DNA of 64,000 nucleotides from contig NZ_JACHNC010000001.1 in NCBI RefSeq assembly GCF_014205215.1, positions 1,927,001 to 1,991,000 of the forward strand. Reading direction: 5' to 3'. Source of the stretch: Actinoplanes lobatus. GTDB taxonomy: Bacteria > Actinomycetota > Actinomycetes > Mycobacteriales > Micromonosporaceae. The position numbers and the translations under genes are program-made. Shown piece by piece: positions 1 through 6,328 of the stretch. The number at the start of each line of letters is the position of its first letter. The stretch's first letter is position 1. The notes beneath the pieces are model-generated. The model worked only from the letters and a program-made list of their open reading frames with translations. It made no database searches and had not been told where the DNA came from.

Positions 1-481
1 CCGGCTCGGTGGTGGCGAAGATGAACTTCACATACTCCGGGGGCTCTTCGACGAGCTTGAGCAGCGCGTTGAACCCGGCCGACGAGACCATGTGCGCCTC
101 GTCGATCACGTAGATCTTGAAGCGGCTGTTGGCGGGCGCGAAGAACGCCTTCTCCCGGAGCTCCCGGGCGTCGTCGACACCACCGTGGCTGGCCGCGTCG
201 ATCTCGATGACATCGATCGATCCGCCGCCGTCGTTGGCCAGCGACCGGCAGGAGGTGCAGACGCCGCACGGCTCGGGGGTGGGACCCTGCTCACAGTTGA
301 GCGAGCGGGCCAGGATGCGGGCGCTGGAGGTCTTGCCGCAACCCCGTGGGCCGGAGAAGAGATAGGCGTGGTTGAGCCGCCCGCTGCGCAACGCCTGCGA
401 CAGCGGCTCCGTGACGTGCTCCTGGCCGATGACCTCGGCGAAGGTGCGCGGACGGTACTTGCGATAGAGGGCGAGAGCCAC
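1..481 (-). CDS. dnaX: DNA polymerase III subunit gamma/tau, N-terminal part (runs off the window)
   Basis: This is the clamp-loader ATPase of the replicative polymerase. About 160 N-terminal residues are visible and the gene continues past the left edge. The protein opens MALALYRKYRPRTF, has Walker A GPRGCGKTS, a Cys cluster of the zinc module (CEQ...CGVCTSC) and the DEAH-type Walker B VIDEAHMVS, all diagnostic of DnaX. I chose the GTG at 481 because AGGAGG (491-496) sits 8 bases upstream; another GTG at 490 overlaps that Shine-Dalgarno. The SRP RNA gene lies immediately upstream on the same strand. Confidence 0.96.
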   Translation of the reverse strand, partial: MALALYRKYRPRTFAEVIGQEHVTEPLSQALRSGRLNHAYLFSGPRGCGKTSSARILARSLNCEQGPTPEPCGVCTSCRSLANDGGGSIDVIEIDAASHGGVDDARELREKAFFAPANSRFKIYVIDEAHMVSSAGFNALLKLVEEPPEYVKFIFATTEP

Positions 482-572
482 TCCTGCCACCTCCTGAAGA
501 CCGCGTCATTCTCCGTCGAGGGTCTGACAAGAACAAACGGCGTGCCCCGGAAGAGGACCGGAAACGAAAGGA

Positions 573-657
573 CCCCCCGTGCACCCGTCAGAGCCCGCTT
601 ATCCTTGCTGCCTTCCGGCCCTGGGGAGGTTCACGAGATACACGCCGCACGAGGGGC
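573..657 (-). ncRNA. ffs: Signal recognition particle RNA (4.5S, small bacterial type)
   Basis: On the minus strand the sequence contains the SRP domain IV core GGCCGGAAGGCAGCAAGG, with the GGAA tetraloop and the Ffh-binding internal loop. The ends (CCCCTCGTGC near 656 and GCACGGGGGG near 573) pair into a 10-bp terminal stem. The RNA forms the SRP with Ffh and targets membrane proteins. Its place between a tRNA-Ser and dnaX is familiar from actinobacteria. The ends are uncertain by a few bases. Confidence 0.93.
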
Positions 658-744
658 TGATCGCAAGCCTACCCGGTGCACCGTGCGCCACCCAGACCCC
701 CTCCCCGCGCGTACGGACCGGAGGACGTCTGTATTCTGGCGCAC

Positions 745-829
745 GGAGGATTCGCCTAGAGGCCTAGGGCGCACGCTTGGAAAGCGTGTTGGGTTAACAC
801 CCTCACGAGTTCGAATCTCGTATCCTCCG
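745..829 (+). tRNA. serT-GGA: tRNA-Ser (anticodon GGA), integration site of the AICE
   Basis: The cloverleaf is complete: acceptor GGAGGAT pairs with ATCCTCC (822-828), a long variable arm typical of Ser tRNAs is present, the TTCGAAT T-loop is intact, and the anticodon loop TTGGAAA gives anticodon GGA. CCA is not encoded. From the anticodon loop onwards the 3' half is duplicated at 14994-15049, so this gene was the attB site. The gene stays intact because the element supplies or preserves the 3' half. Confidence 0.95.
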
Positions 830-831
830 CC
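776..831 (+). repeat. attL, 56-bp direct repeat
   Basis: These 56 bases run from the anticodon stem of tRNA-Ser(GGA) to just past its 3' end and are identical to 14994-15049. Tyrosine integrases of actinomycete elements typically recombine within such tRNA 3' halves. The repeat ends where 832 (T) differs from 15050 (A). Confidence 0.93.
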
Positions 832-849
832 TGAGGAAAAGTACCGTGA

Positions 850-885
850 GCAGGGGCGGGACCGAAAGGTCTCGCCCCTGCTTCG
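850..885 (+). terminator. Intrinsic terminator inside attL-proximal AICE DNA
   Basis: A 14-bp stem (850-863 with 868-881, one G-T pair) is closed by a GAAA loop and followed by TTCG. It lies 20 bases after tRNA-Ser(GGA) and 20 bases beyond the end of int on the other strand, so it can end both transcripts. The element thus replaces the tRNA terminator that it displaced to 15072-15098. Confidence 0.75.
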
Positions 886-903
886 TCTCTGCGGTACATC
901 CCT

Positions 904-2223
904 CTACCCGCGCCGTCTCAGTTTCCGTCTCAGTTGCGACCGGCTGACCCCCGCGACAGGCTCGGCGGCCGGCGCCTCCGCCGCCTTGACTGGCTGCCAG
1001 ATCAGGCCGCCCACCCGGTCGGCGATGTTTGCGCGAACCGGGTCGCTCACGTGCTGGTAGCGAGCAGCCATGCCGGTCGTAGCCCAACCCATCACGTCCA
1101 TCACGGCGCGTTCCTGGATGCCCAGCAGCATCAGGACAGTGGCGGCGGTGTGGCGGGCGTCATGGAGTCGGGCATCCCGAACGCACGCGTCCTTGAGTAG
1201 CTTCTTCCATTCGTGGTAGTCGGTATTCGGGTTGAGCGCGCGGCCGATCGGCGTAGTGAATACCCAGCCGCCATCCTCCCAGAGTTGGGCGGCTGTGCGC
1301 CTCTCTTTGTCTTGCGTATCCTTGTGTGCTCGAAGTAGCGTCACCACTTCGTCTGGAATTCCCATCACGCGGCGACCAGCGCGCGATTTCGTGTCGTCGG
1401 TATCTTTGTTGATTTGCTTGCGGCGCGGGCAATATCCCGATTTCTTGCCGCACGGATCGGTGCAACCGTGGGCGTATTTCGGTCGCAGGCGATTCTTTCG
1501 GACGCGGAGCGACTTCTTTTCCAGGTCGATGTTTTCCCATCGCAGTCCGAGCACTTCACCTTGACGTAGCCCGAGGGCAAGCGCGATTGCCCATCGAGTG
1601 CCATTCCGTGGTCGCTGCGCGGCTTGCGCAAGAATCCGTTGCACCTCCTCTACGGAATAGGGCTCGACCTCCTTTTCGCTCAAGCGCGGCGACTTGGCGA
1701 GAAGTACCGGGTTTTTGGTGAGATGCCCCCGGCGCTCCGCCTCATTCAAGGCCGTCCGCAGGGTACGGAATGCCTGGTGAGCGGTTCCGGCAGCACTACC
1801 GCCATCCTGCATCTTCCGCATCAACTTTTCGATGTGCTCGGGCGTGAGTTTCTCCAGTCGATGCGCTCCGATACCGGGGATCAGGTGCACCTTGACGGCG
1901 ACCCGGTAGCCGTCCGCCGTGTTCGGCTTGACGTTCGGCGGACAGGCGATGTTCTCGATCCAGAACATGAGCCATTTGGCAACGGTCCAGAACGATCCGG
2001 CCTTCCGCACCTTGCCGGAGTCGCGTTGCCGCTCCAGCGCACGGACGGCCCGGATCACTTCGGTTTCCGTCTTCCGTTCAACGTGCCGACGGTCCGGCGT
2101 GCCGTCGTCCTTGACGCCCATGGTTACTCGCCCGTGCCATTTCCCATCGGCGCCCTGATAAATCGACGATTCGCCGTTGGGCCGACGCTTCGCCTCTCCA
2201 TCGTCAGATCCGCGTTTCGCCAT
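904..2223 (-). CDS. int: Tyrosine recombinase / site-specific integrase of the AICE
   Basis: This 439-residue integrase catalyses recombination between attP and the tRNA-Ser attB, and with Xis the reverse reaction. The catalytic residues are visible: R220 in LGLRQGEVLGLRW, a candidate Lys near 279, H354-x-x-R357 (LHDARHTAA), W380 and the nucleophile Y389 (MAARYQH). An N-terminal SAM-like core-binding domain covers about 75-165. The start at 2223 follows AAGGAG; the longer open frame upstream overlaps xis and is rejected. A CxxxC...C segment (about 254-265) inside the catalytic domain resembles the zinc-like insertion of actinomycete integrases. The last codons overlap the left arm-type repeat (913-935). 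It lies directly downstream of xis and next to attL, the usual AICE order. Confidence 0.95.
   Translation of the reverse strand: MAKRGSDDGEAKRRPNGESSIYQGADGKWHGRVTMGVKDDGTPDRRHVERKTETEVIRAVRALERQRDSGKVRKAGSFWTVAKWLMFWIENIACPPNVKPNTADGYRVAVKVHLIPGIGAHRLEKLTPEHIEKLMRKMQDGGSAAGTAHQAFRTLRTALNEAERRGHLTKNPVLLAKSPRLSEKEVEPYSVEEVQRILAQAAQRPRNGTRWAIALALGLRQGEVLGLRWENIDLEKKSLRVRKNRLRPKYAHGCTDPCGKKSGYCPRRKQINKDTDDTKSRAGRRVMGIPDEVVTLLRAHKDTQDKERRTAAQLWEDGGWVFTTPIGRALNPNTDYHEWKKLLKDACVRDARLHDARHTAATVLMLLGIQERAVMDVMGWATTGMAARYQHVSDPVRANIADRVGGLIWQPVKAAEAPAAEPVAGVSRSQLRRKLRRRG
913..935. repeat. Left arm-type integrase sites (two tandem CCGTCTCAGTT units)
   Basis: Two 11-bp CCGTCTCAGTT units occur 12 bases apart, inside the end of int, 82 bp from the attL core. 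The same unit pair, slightly diverged in its second copy, recurs in the same orientation at 14878-14900, 94 bp from attR. Direct repeats on both sides of the core are what arm-binding domains of tyrosine integrases recognise. The repeat is seen directly; the role is inferred. Confidence 0.6.
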
Positions 2224-2236
2224 TCTGTTTCTCCTT

Positions 2237-2449
2237 TCAGGCGGCGGCCGGTAGTTGGGTGTTCTGCTGACGCAGGCGGTTGATGTACTCGGTAAGGCAT
2301 TCAGCGGGGATGCGGCGGAGTCGGCCGATCTGAACGGACTCGATTTCGCCGCTGGAAACGAGCGCATAGGTGAGCGTGCGGCCGATGCCGAGCCGCTTCG
2401 CCGCTTGTTCGATGGTCAAGACGAGTGGAATGGCGTCCGTGTACTGCAT
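2237..2449 (-). CDS. xis: Excisionase / MerR-type helix-turn-helix DNA-binding protein
   Basis: This 70-residue protein contains the winged-helix signature LTIEQAAKRLGIGRT...GEIESVQIGRLRRIP, as in the helix_turn_helix_17 excisionase family. It probably bends attachment-site DNA and steers Int towards excision. It sits directly upstream of int with 13 bases between the two frames, the standard xis-int pair of AICEs. The ATG at 2449 is preceded by GGGAG (GGGAGACGCC). Confidence 0.88.
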   Translation of the reverse strand: MQYTDAIPLVLTIEQAAKRLGIGRTLTYALVSSGEIESVQIGRLRRIPAECLTEYINRLRQQNTQLPAAA

Positions 2450-2706
2450 GGCGTCTCCCCGTGGGTGCGCTGAGGGGTGCGTGCAGGGTGCCCACGGCGT
2501 TGTGGCCGGCCGATCGGACGCGATGGGCCTTCCGCCATGGGTTGCGTAGGGGGTGGCACGGAAGGCCGCACAGCGGCCCCCTGAGAGCGCCGTAGAGCCA
2601 AGATCTCGGGCGTCCGAGGGTTAGGCCATAGGCGTAGGTGCGGGTGCGGCTCTCAGAGGGTCGTTTCGGTGACCGGATCGACCGGGCGGCCGGTTGGGGG
2701 CGGTCA
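2450..2706. other. Non-coding stretch between xis and the repeat array
   Basis: No convincing gene is seen on either strand. The stretch probably carries the xis-int leader and promoter. Frames that open here lack ribosome-binding sites and family resemblance. Together with 2707-2775 it makes a 326-base gap that ends in the symmetric repeat array. Confidence 0.5.
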
Positions 2707-2915
2707 AGCCGTACCAGCCGTACCAGCCGTACCAGTGCAGGTCAGGGGCGGTACGGCTTGTCGGGGCGGTACGGCTCAAGCCGTACCAGTGGCGTCGGCC
2801 GACGGGGGCGGGGGCATCTCGTCGAGGGTGGCCTGGTACGGCTGGAGCCGTACCACGTTGTCGAGCCGTACCGCCTCTGAGCTGGGCGGGTACGGCTGGT
2901 ACGGCTGGTACGGCT
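2707..2915. repeat. Mirror-symmetric array of twelve identical 9-bp sites (AGCCGTACC / GGTACGGCT)
   Basis: Forward copies (AGCCGTACC) start at 2707, 2716, 2725, 2779, 2846 and 2864. Reverse copies (GGTACGGCT) start at 2750, 2768, 2835, 2889, 2898 and 2907. Every copy has an exact mirror partner about the centre at 2811: start plus partner end is always 5622. The outer arms (2707-2733 and 2889-2915) are perfect 27-bp complements. Two inner pairs (2768-2787, 2835-2854) form 9-bp stems with 2-base loops. The spacers are only partly conserved, so selection acts on the sites. The right part lies in the 3' end of the DUF3631 gene and the rest is untranslated. Replication origin iterons are the likeliest role; a TraB-binding clt locus or a structured RNA are alternatives. 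Confidence 0.9.
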
Positions 2916-4002
2916 CTCCCTCCGGCTCGGGGCAGTAGCGCTGCCAGGCGTCGCCGAACACGGCGCGGCGGTAGCCCTTGGCCTGCCCGACCGGCTGAGG
3001 GAAGCGGATCGTGTCGGGCCGGATGTCGTACTCCCGAAGCAGCGTCCCGAGCCGCATCGGGGTGAGGCCGGTCCCGCCGTACTCCGACCACGGCGCTTCC
3101 GGGTCGGCCTTGAGCCGGTCGAGCAGCACGCCGGTCGGGATCGCCTCAGCGTCACCGAACGCGGCGCGGCAGTCGGTCAAGAGCCGGATGCGGTCGGACG
3201 TGACGGTGTTGCTGTCGCGCTCGGCGGTCAGCGACTCGGCCGCGTGCCGACCCCGATCGGGCCAGTCCCCGCCGGCCAGGTCGGCGACGGCGATTAGCGG
3301 TTCCCACGTGTCGGCCGCCCGGTCTTCCAGCGGCATGGTCGGCTCGGCGCGTTCGAGCACGTCGAGGCTGCCGCGTAGCCACTCGTTGAGGTCGTTGGCG
3401 AGTTGCCGCAGCGCGGGGCCGTCGCGGCGGTGCCGGTACGGCGAGACTGTCTCGCCCGGCGCGCGGCGCCGCATCCGGACCACGACGGCCCGGTCCTCGA
3501 TGGTGTCGGGCATCTGGCCGATGCCGGCGAGCGCGGCCATGGCGAACGTGCCGATCTTCTCGACCCGGTTACGGGCGTTGTCCCACCGGATCGTGGGCCG
3601 ATTGCGCTGGTGACCGGCGTTGAGCAGGCCACGCAACTCCTCGTTGGTCTCGGCCGCCTTGCCGCCGAAGATCGTGTCTGCCTCATCGACCAGCAGCGTC
3701 GGCGGGTCGTCCGAGCCGATCGACCGGTACACCGCCGCCGTGGACGCGTTGACGGTGATCAGCGGGTTGCAACAGGTCCCCTCGACCACGTCGAGCAGCC
3801 GGGACTTCCCGCATCGTTTCTCCGGGGCGCGGATTACCAGCCGGGGCGCGTGCGCCCATGCCTGTTGCGCGTGGGTGGCGGCGATCCACAACACGACAGC
3901 GTCGAGCGCTTCCGGCGAGGGAAGGACGACGTACTTCGTGAGTACGGCGTGCAGGCGGTCGAGGATCGCCGGTCCCTCGATCACCCGGTGGGGTTTGGTC
4001 AT
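2776..4002 (-). CDS. DUF3631-type AAA+/helicase-like ATPase (AICE replication)
   Basis: This 408-residue P-loop protein has Walker A RAPEKRCGKSRLL (59-70) and Walker B TLLVDEADT (102-110). An Arg-rich segment DRAVVVRMRRRAPGE and a C-terminal domain ending in RRAVFGDAWQRYC match proteins annotated as DUF3631, common in actinobacterial mobile elements and phages. The likely role is an ATP-driven helicase or initiator that works with the prim-pol encoded just upstream (32-base gap). The last ~45 residues are low-complexity and rich in P-Y-Q units because they are read through the 9-bp repeat array, so the tail is probably dictated by the DNA. The start at 4002 has GAGAGGAA upstream. Confidence 0.82.
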   Translation of the reverse strand: MTKPHRVIEGPAILDRLHAVLTKYVVLPSPEALDAVVLWIAATHAQQAWAHAPRLVIRAPEKRCGKSRLLDVVEGTCCNPLITVNASTAAVYRSIGSDDPPTLLVDEADTIFGGKAAETNEELRGLLNAGHQRNRPTIRWDNARNRVEKIGTFAMAALAGIGQMPDTIEDRAVVVRMRRRAPGETVSPYRHRRDGPALRQLANDLNEWLRGSLDVLERAEPTMPLEDRAADTWEPLIAVADLAGGDWPDRGRHAAESLTAERDSNTVTSDRIRLLTDCRAAFGDAEAIPTGVLLDRLKADPEAPWSEYGGTGLTPMRLGTLLREYDIRPDTIRFPQPVGQAKGYRRAVFGDAWQRYCPEPEGEPYQPYQPYPPSSEAVRLDNVVRLQPYQATLDEMPPPPSADATGTA

Positions 4003-4033
4003 GATGGGTTCCTCTCGTTGAGCGGGTCGCCGG

Positions 4034-5086
4034 TCATGCCGCCGCCCTCAGCAGCGCGACGCCTTCGGCTCGGAAGCCGCCCACGATGGCAGCGCGGGTG
4101 TCGCGGTCGGTCTGTCCGGCCGCCCGTCCGGCCTGGTAGAGGGCGGCGTACGCGTCGTCGGCGGTGATCGCTCCGGCGGCGACCATGCGAGCCACGCCGC
4201 GCGTCGCGCCGTAGAGGGTGTTGCGGCGGGTGCCCTCGGGGGCGGCGGCGACCGCTTGCAGGTTGGCGGCGAGCAGCGCGGCAGGGTCCGAGATGCCCAC
4301 CCCCCGGCCTAGCGGGGTCACCGTGCCGACGGGCGACACGGTGGGCGTCTCGACCGGCCGGGACAGCTCGACCAGCGCGCCGGGCATCTCGATCACCGCC
4401 CGGTCCCCGATCCGCCGGTACGGCTGACCGGTGGCCGGGTGGATCGACGGCGGCGCGACGACGTACCCGCCGTCAGCCTTGATGTCGACGCCGGGGTGAT
4501 CACGGAGCTTGGCGGTCAGGATGCCGCCGGGGTGGCGGTAGTACAGGTGCCACCCGCCGGACCCGGTCCGCACGGCGCGGGTGGGCGGCATCAGGTCGCG
4601 GTCGATCGTGCCGCCGTTGCGCGGGTCGATGTCAATCACGCACAGGTCGCAGATCCGGCCGGTCCGGATCGCCAGCAGCCCGCCAGGTACCCGCTGGTGC
4701 ATGGCGGCGATTCGGGCCGGGTCGCGGGTGGCGGCGTAGAAGCCGTGACAGGTCAGGTGACCGCACGACTCCGGATCGTGACCGGGGTCGATCTCGGCTT
4801 TCGGGCAGACAGCACAGTTGGCGACCGGCCGCTTGGACCGGCCGAGCAGAAAGACGGGGTAGCCCTCAGCGGCCAGCACCAGCGCGGCGGGCAGCGTCGG
4901 GACATAGTCGGGCATGGTCGACTCCCAACGGTTGATCACAGACGGCGCGTCCGCGCGGCCGACCAGCGCGGCCGGGGTGTGCGCGGGACAACGCGGTCCG
5001 GGCAGGTAGGGGCGGACATGGTCGGTGGCGAGGCAGTAGCGGCGCTCGCCACCGATCCAGTGGCCGCATATGGTGGCCGGGCTCAT
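4034..5086 (-). CDS. Bifunctional DNA primase/polymerase (prim-pol) of the AICE
   Basis: This 350-residue replication protein would make primers and extend DNA at the element origin (RepPP type). Prim-pol motifs are present: the metal-binding DID at 152-154 (VIDIDPRNGG), TGSGGWHLYY (175-184) with the catalytic His, and DIKADGGYVVAPPS (201-214). Cys/His pairs at 91-113 (CAVC...CGHLTCH) look like a zinc knuckle. A C-terminal helical domain (about 265-345) follows. The start overlaps the upstream gene by ATGA. A second candidate start is the ATG at 4915, which has GGGAG six bases upstream and would drop a Cys-rich extension of 57 residues; both may be used. Confidence 0.88.
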   Translation of the reverse strand: MSPATICGHWIGGERRYCLATDHVRPYLPGPRCPAHTPAALVGRADAPSVINRWESTMPDYVPTLPAALVLAAEGYPVFLLGRSKRPVANCAVCPKAEIDPGHDPESCGHLTCHGFYAATRDPARIAAMHQRVPGGLLAIRTGRICDLCVIDIDPRNGGTIDRDLMPPTRAVRTGSGGWHLYYRHPGGILTAKLRDHPGVDIKADGGYVVAPPSIHPATGQPYRRIGDRAVIEMPGALVELSRPVETPTVSPVGTVTPLGRGVGISDPAALLAANLQAVAAAPEGTRRNTLYGATRGVARMVAAGAITADDAYAALYQAGRAAGQTDRDTRAAIVGGFRAEGVALLRAAA

Positions 5087-5385
5087 CAGGCGATTTCCAG
5101 ATCGAAGAGGTCACCCGCCGGGGCCGGTCGACGGCGCGGTTCCGGCCGTACGGATTCGGCGACCGCGAGCCGGACGTAGACGCTGTGACGACCGGCGTCA
5201 CCCGCGCCGTGCAGCCGCCGGCGCTCGGAGCGCCAGACCAGCCGCCCGGCGCTGTCGAGGGCGGTCAGCGCGGCGTCCAACTCGTCGTGCGTGCCGTTGA
5301 GCCAGATCTCCAGTCCGCTTAGCGGCGCGTCGTTGCGGAAGCTGGGCTGGTCCGGGCGTCCACTCGGACCGCGCGGGACAGCCAT
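5086..5385 (-). CDS. Small AICE protein of unknown function
   Basis: A 99-residue protein with a predicted alpha/beta core (LEIWLNGTHDELDAALTALDSAGRLVWRSERR) and a basic Pro/Arg tail. It overlaps the prim-pol start by four bases, so the two are translationally coupled and it may act in replication. I do not recognise a family with certainty. The frame is intact and has the GC3 bias of its neighbours. Confidence 0.7.
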   Translation of the reverse strand: MAVPRGPSGRPDQPSFRNDAPLSGLEIWLNGTHDELDAALTALDSAGRLVWRSERRRLHGAGDAGRHSVYVRLAVAESVRPEPRRRPAPAGDLFDLEIA

Positions 5386-5388
5386 GAT

Positions 5389-5583
5389 CTACCCGGCCGG
5401 GTTGGGCTGCTCGGGGTGCAGCAGCATGCCGTCACGCGGGCCGTACTCGCAGGCGAGGCAGGGGCAGCAGCAGTCGCAGTGCGCGCACTCCTCGCCCTCG
5501 TCGATCAGCTCAAACGTCTCGGCGTCATAGGTATTCGTGCACTCGCCGTGACAGTGCTCGTCTTCGGGCTGGTAGACGGTCAT
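5389..5583 (-). CDS. Cysteine-rich small protein, probably metal-binding
   Basis: A 64-residue acidic protein with a Cys cluster in its middle (CAHCDCCCPCLAC, about 33-45) and an upstream HCHGEC. The spacing suggests zinc or another soft metal, as a small structural or DNA-associated factor. It overlaps the next upstream gene by four bases and stops three bases before the next downstream frame. No family was recognised. Confidence 0.65.
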   Translation of the reverse strand: MTVYQPEDEHCHGECTNTYDAETFELIDEGEECAHCDCCCPCLACEYGPRDGMLLHPEQPNPAG

Positions 5584-5921
5584 GCTGCGCTCCTTCGATC
5601 GAGGGCAGGCCGGATACGGCCGGCGAGAGCTTCGGGCCGGACGGCGTTGACTGCCCGGATCAGCCGATTGATCAGGTGCAGGGTGAGGCCGACCTGCCGG
5701 GCGGCGATGGGGTCACGGTGGTCGAGCCGCACGCGGATGGTGATCTCGGCGTAGTCGCGGTCACCGGCCCGCACGCGGGTCGTGACGGCTCGACCGCCGA
5801 GCGCGTCGGCGATGATCTCCGGCGAGCGGTGGGCGTCCAGGCCGCAGCGGTGATCGCGGGCGCACCAGTCGGTGTGTGGTGTCTCGGTGCGCTGGAGACG
5901 GGCCATGGTGCGGGCCTTCAT
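5580..5921 (-). CDS. Small AICE protein with CxxxxxC motif, unknown function
   Basis: A 113-residue protein from the ATG at 5921; a second ATG at 5906 is possible. The N-terminus has WCARDHRCGLDAHRSPE, followed by a beta-rich segment (AVTTRVRAGDRDYAEITIRVRL) and helices to the end. The fold resembles small conserved AICE proteins found between traB and the replication genes, but I cannot name it. ATGA-type overlaps with both neighbours show operon membership. Confidence 0.65.
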   Translation of the reverse strand: MKARTMARLQRTETPHTDWCARDHRCGLDAHRSPEIIADALGGRAVTTRVRAGDRDYAEITIRVRLDHRDPIAARQVGLTLHLINRLIRAVNAVRPEALAGRIRPALDRRSAA

Positions 5922-6151
5922 CGGGTGCCCTTGTCGTGCAGCTCCCGCAGGCCGTTGATGATGCGGCGGCCGATGCGCAGTCGCCGGCCGTCGCCGCCGC
6001 AGCGGCGGCACAGGCCGAACGACTTACCGAACGGTGAGCGGCGCTTGCCGCTGCCGTGGCACTTGCGGCAGTTGCCGAACGGCCAGATCCAGCAGCCGAA
6101 CGCGTAACAGAGAGTGGCGATCGCGGCGGCGAGGATCAGCGCGCCGATCAT
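5918..6151 (-). CDS. Membrane-anchored double CxxC protein
   Basis: A 77-residue protein with one N-terminal membrane helix (MIGALILAAAIATLCYAFGC), then two DnaJ-like zinc motifs, CRKCHGSGKR and CRRCGGDGRR, and a basic tail. The start at 6151 follows CAGGAAACCACC. The topology suggests a membrane-bound zinc-ribbon protein, perhaps an accessory factor of the transfer complex encoded directly upstream. This is an inference from position. Confidence 0.68.
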   Translation of the reverse strand: MIGALILAAAIATLCYAFGCWIWPFGNCRKCHGSGKRRSPFGKSFGLCRRCGGDGRRLRIGRRIINGLRELHDKGTR

Positions 6152-6237
6152 GGTGGTTTCCTGGGTTGCGGTCGCGGCGAGGGACGGCACGGTGATGCCT
6201 CCTGAGGCGTTTTCCGAGCGTGGAGGGGTGTCGGCGC

Positions 6238-6328
6238 GACCCGCGACCGGTGAATGTCTGTGCTGACCAGGCCGGTCGCGGGTCGAGTCGCGTTGACGCG
6301 ACCGGTCGCGGGGACGCCGCGACCGGTC
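6238..6328. repeat. Cluster of five GCGACCGG octamers; candidate clt (transfer) locus
   Basis: GCGACCGG lies at 6243-6250, 6298-6305 and 6319-6326, and its complement at 6272-6279 and 6303-6310. Two of them form the 14-bp palindrome CGCGACCGGTCGCG (6297-6310), and 6238-6250 with 6272-6284 are perfect 13-bp inverted repeats. TraB proteins of Streptomyces elements bind 8-bp repeats in the clt locus. This cluster touches the stop codon of the TraB-like gene. An ordinary terminator made of the inverted repeats is the alternative. Confidence 0.5.

Noticed and set aside
2224..2367. Longer N-terminus of the integrase
   Set aside because: The extension would overlap xis, lacks family resemblance, and ATG 2223 has a clear Shine-Dalgarno.
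2707..2915. CRISPR-like array
   Set aside because: The repeats are only 9 bp, occur in both orientations, have spacers of 0-47 bp, and are mirror symmetric; no cas gene is present.
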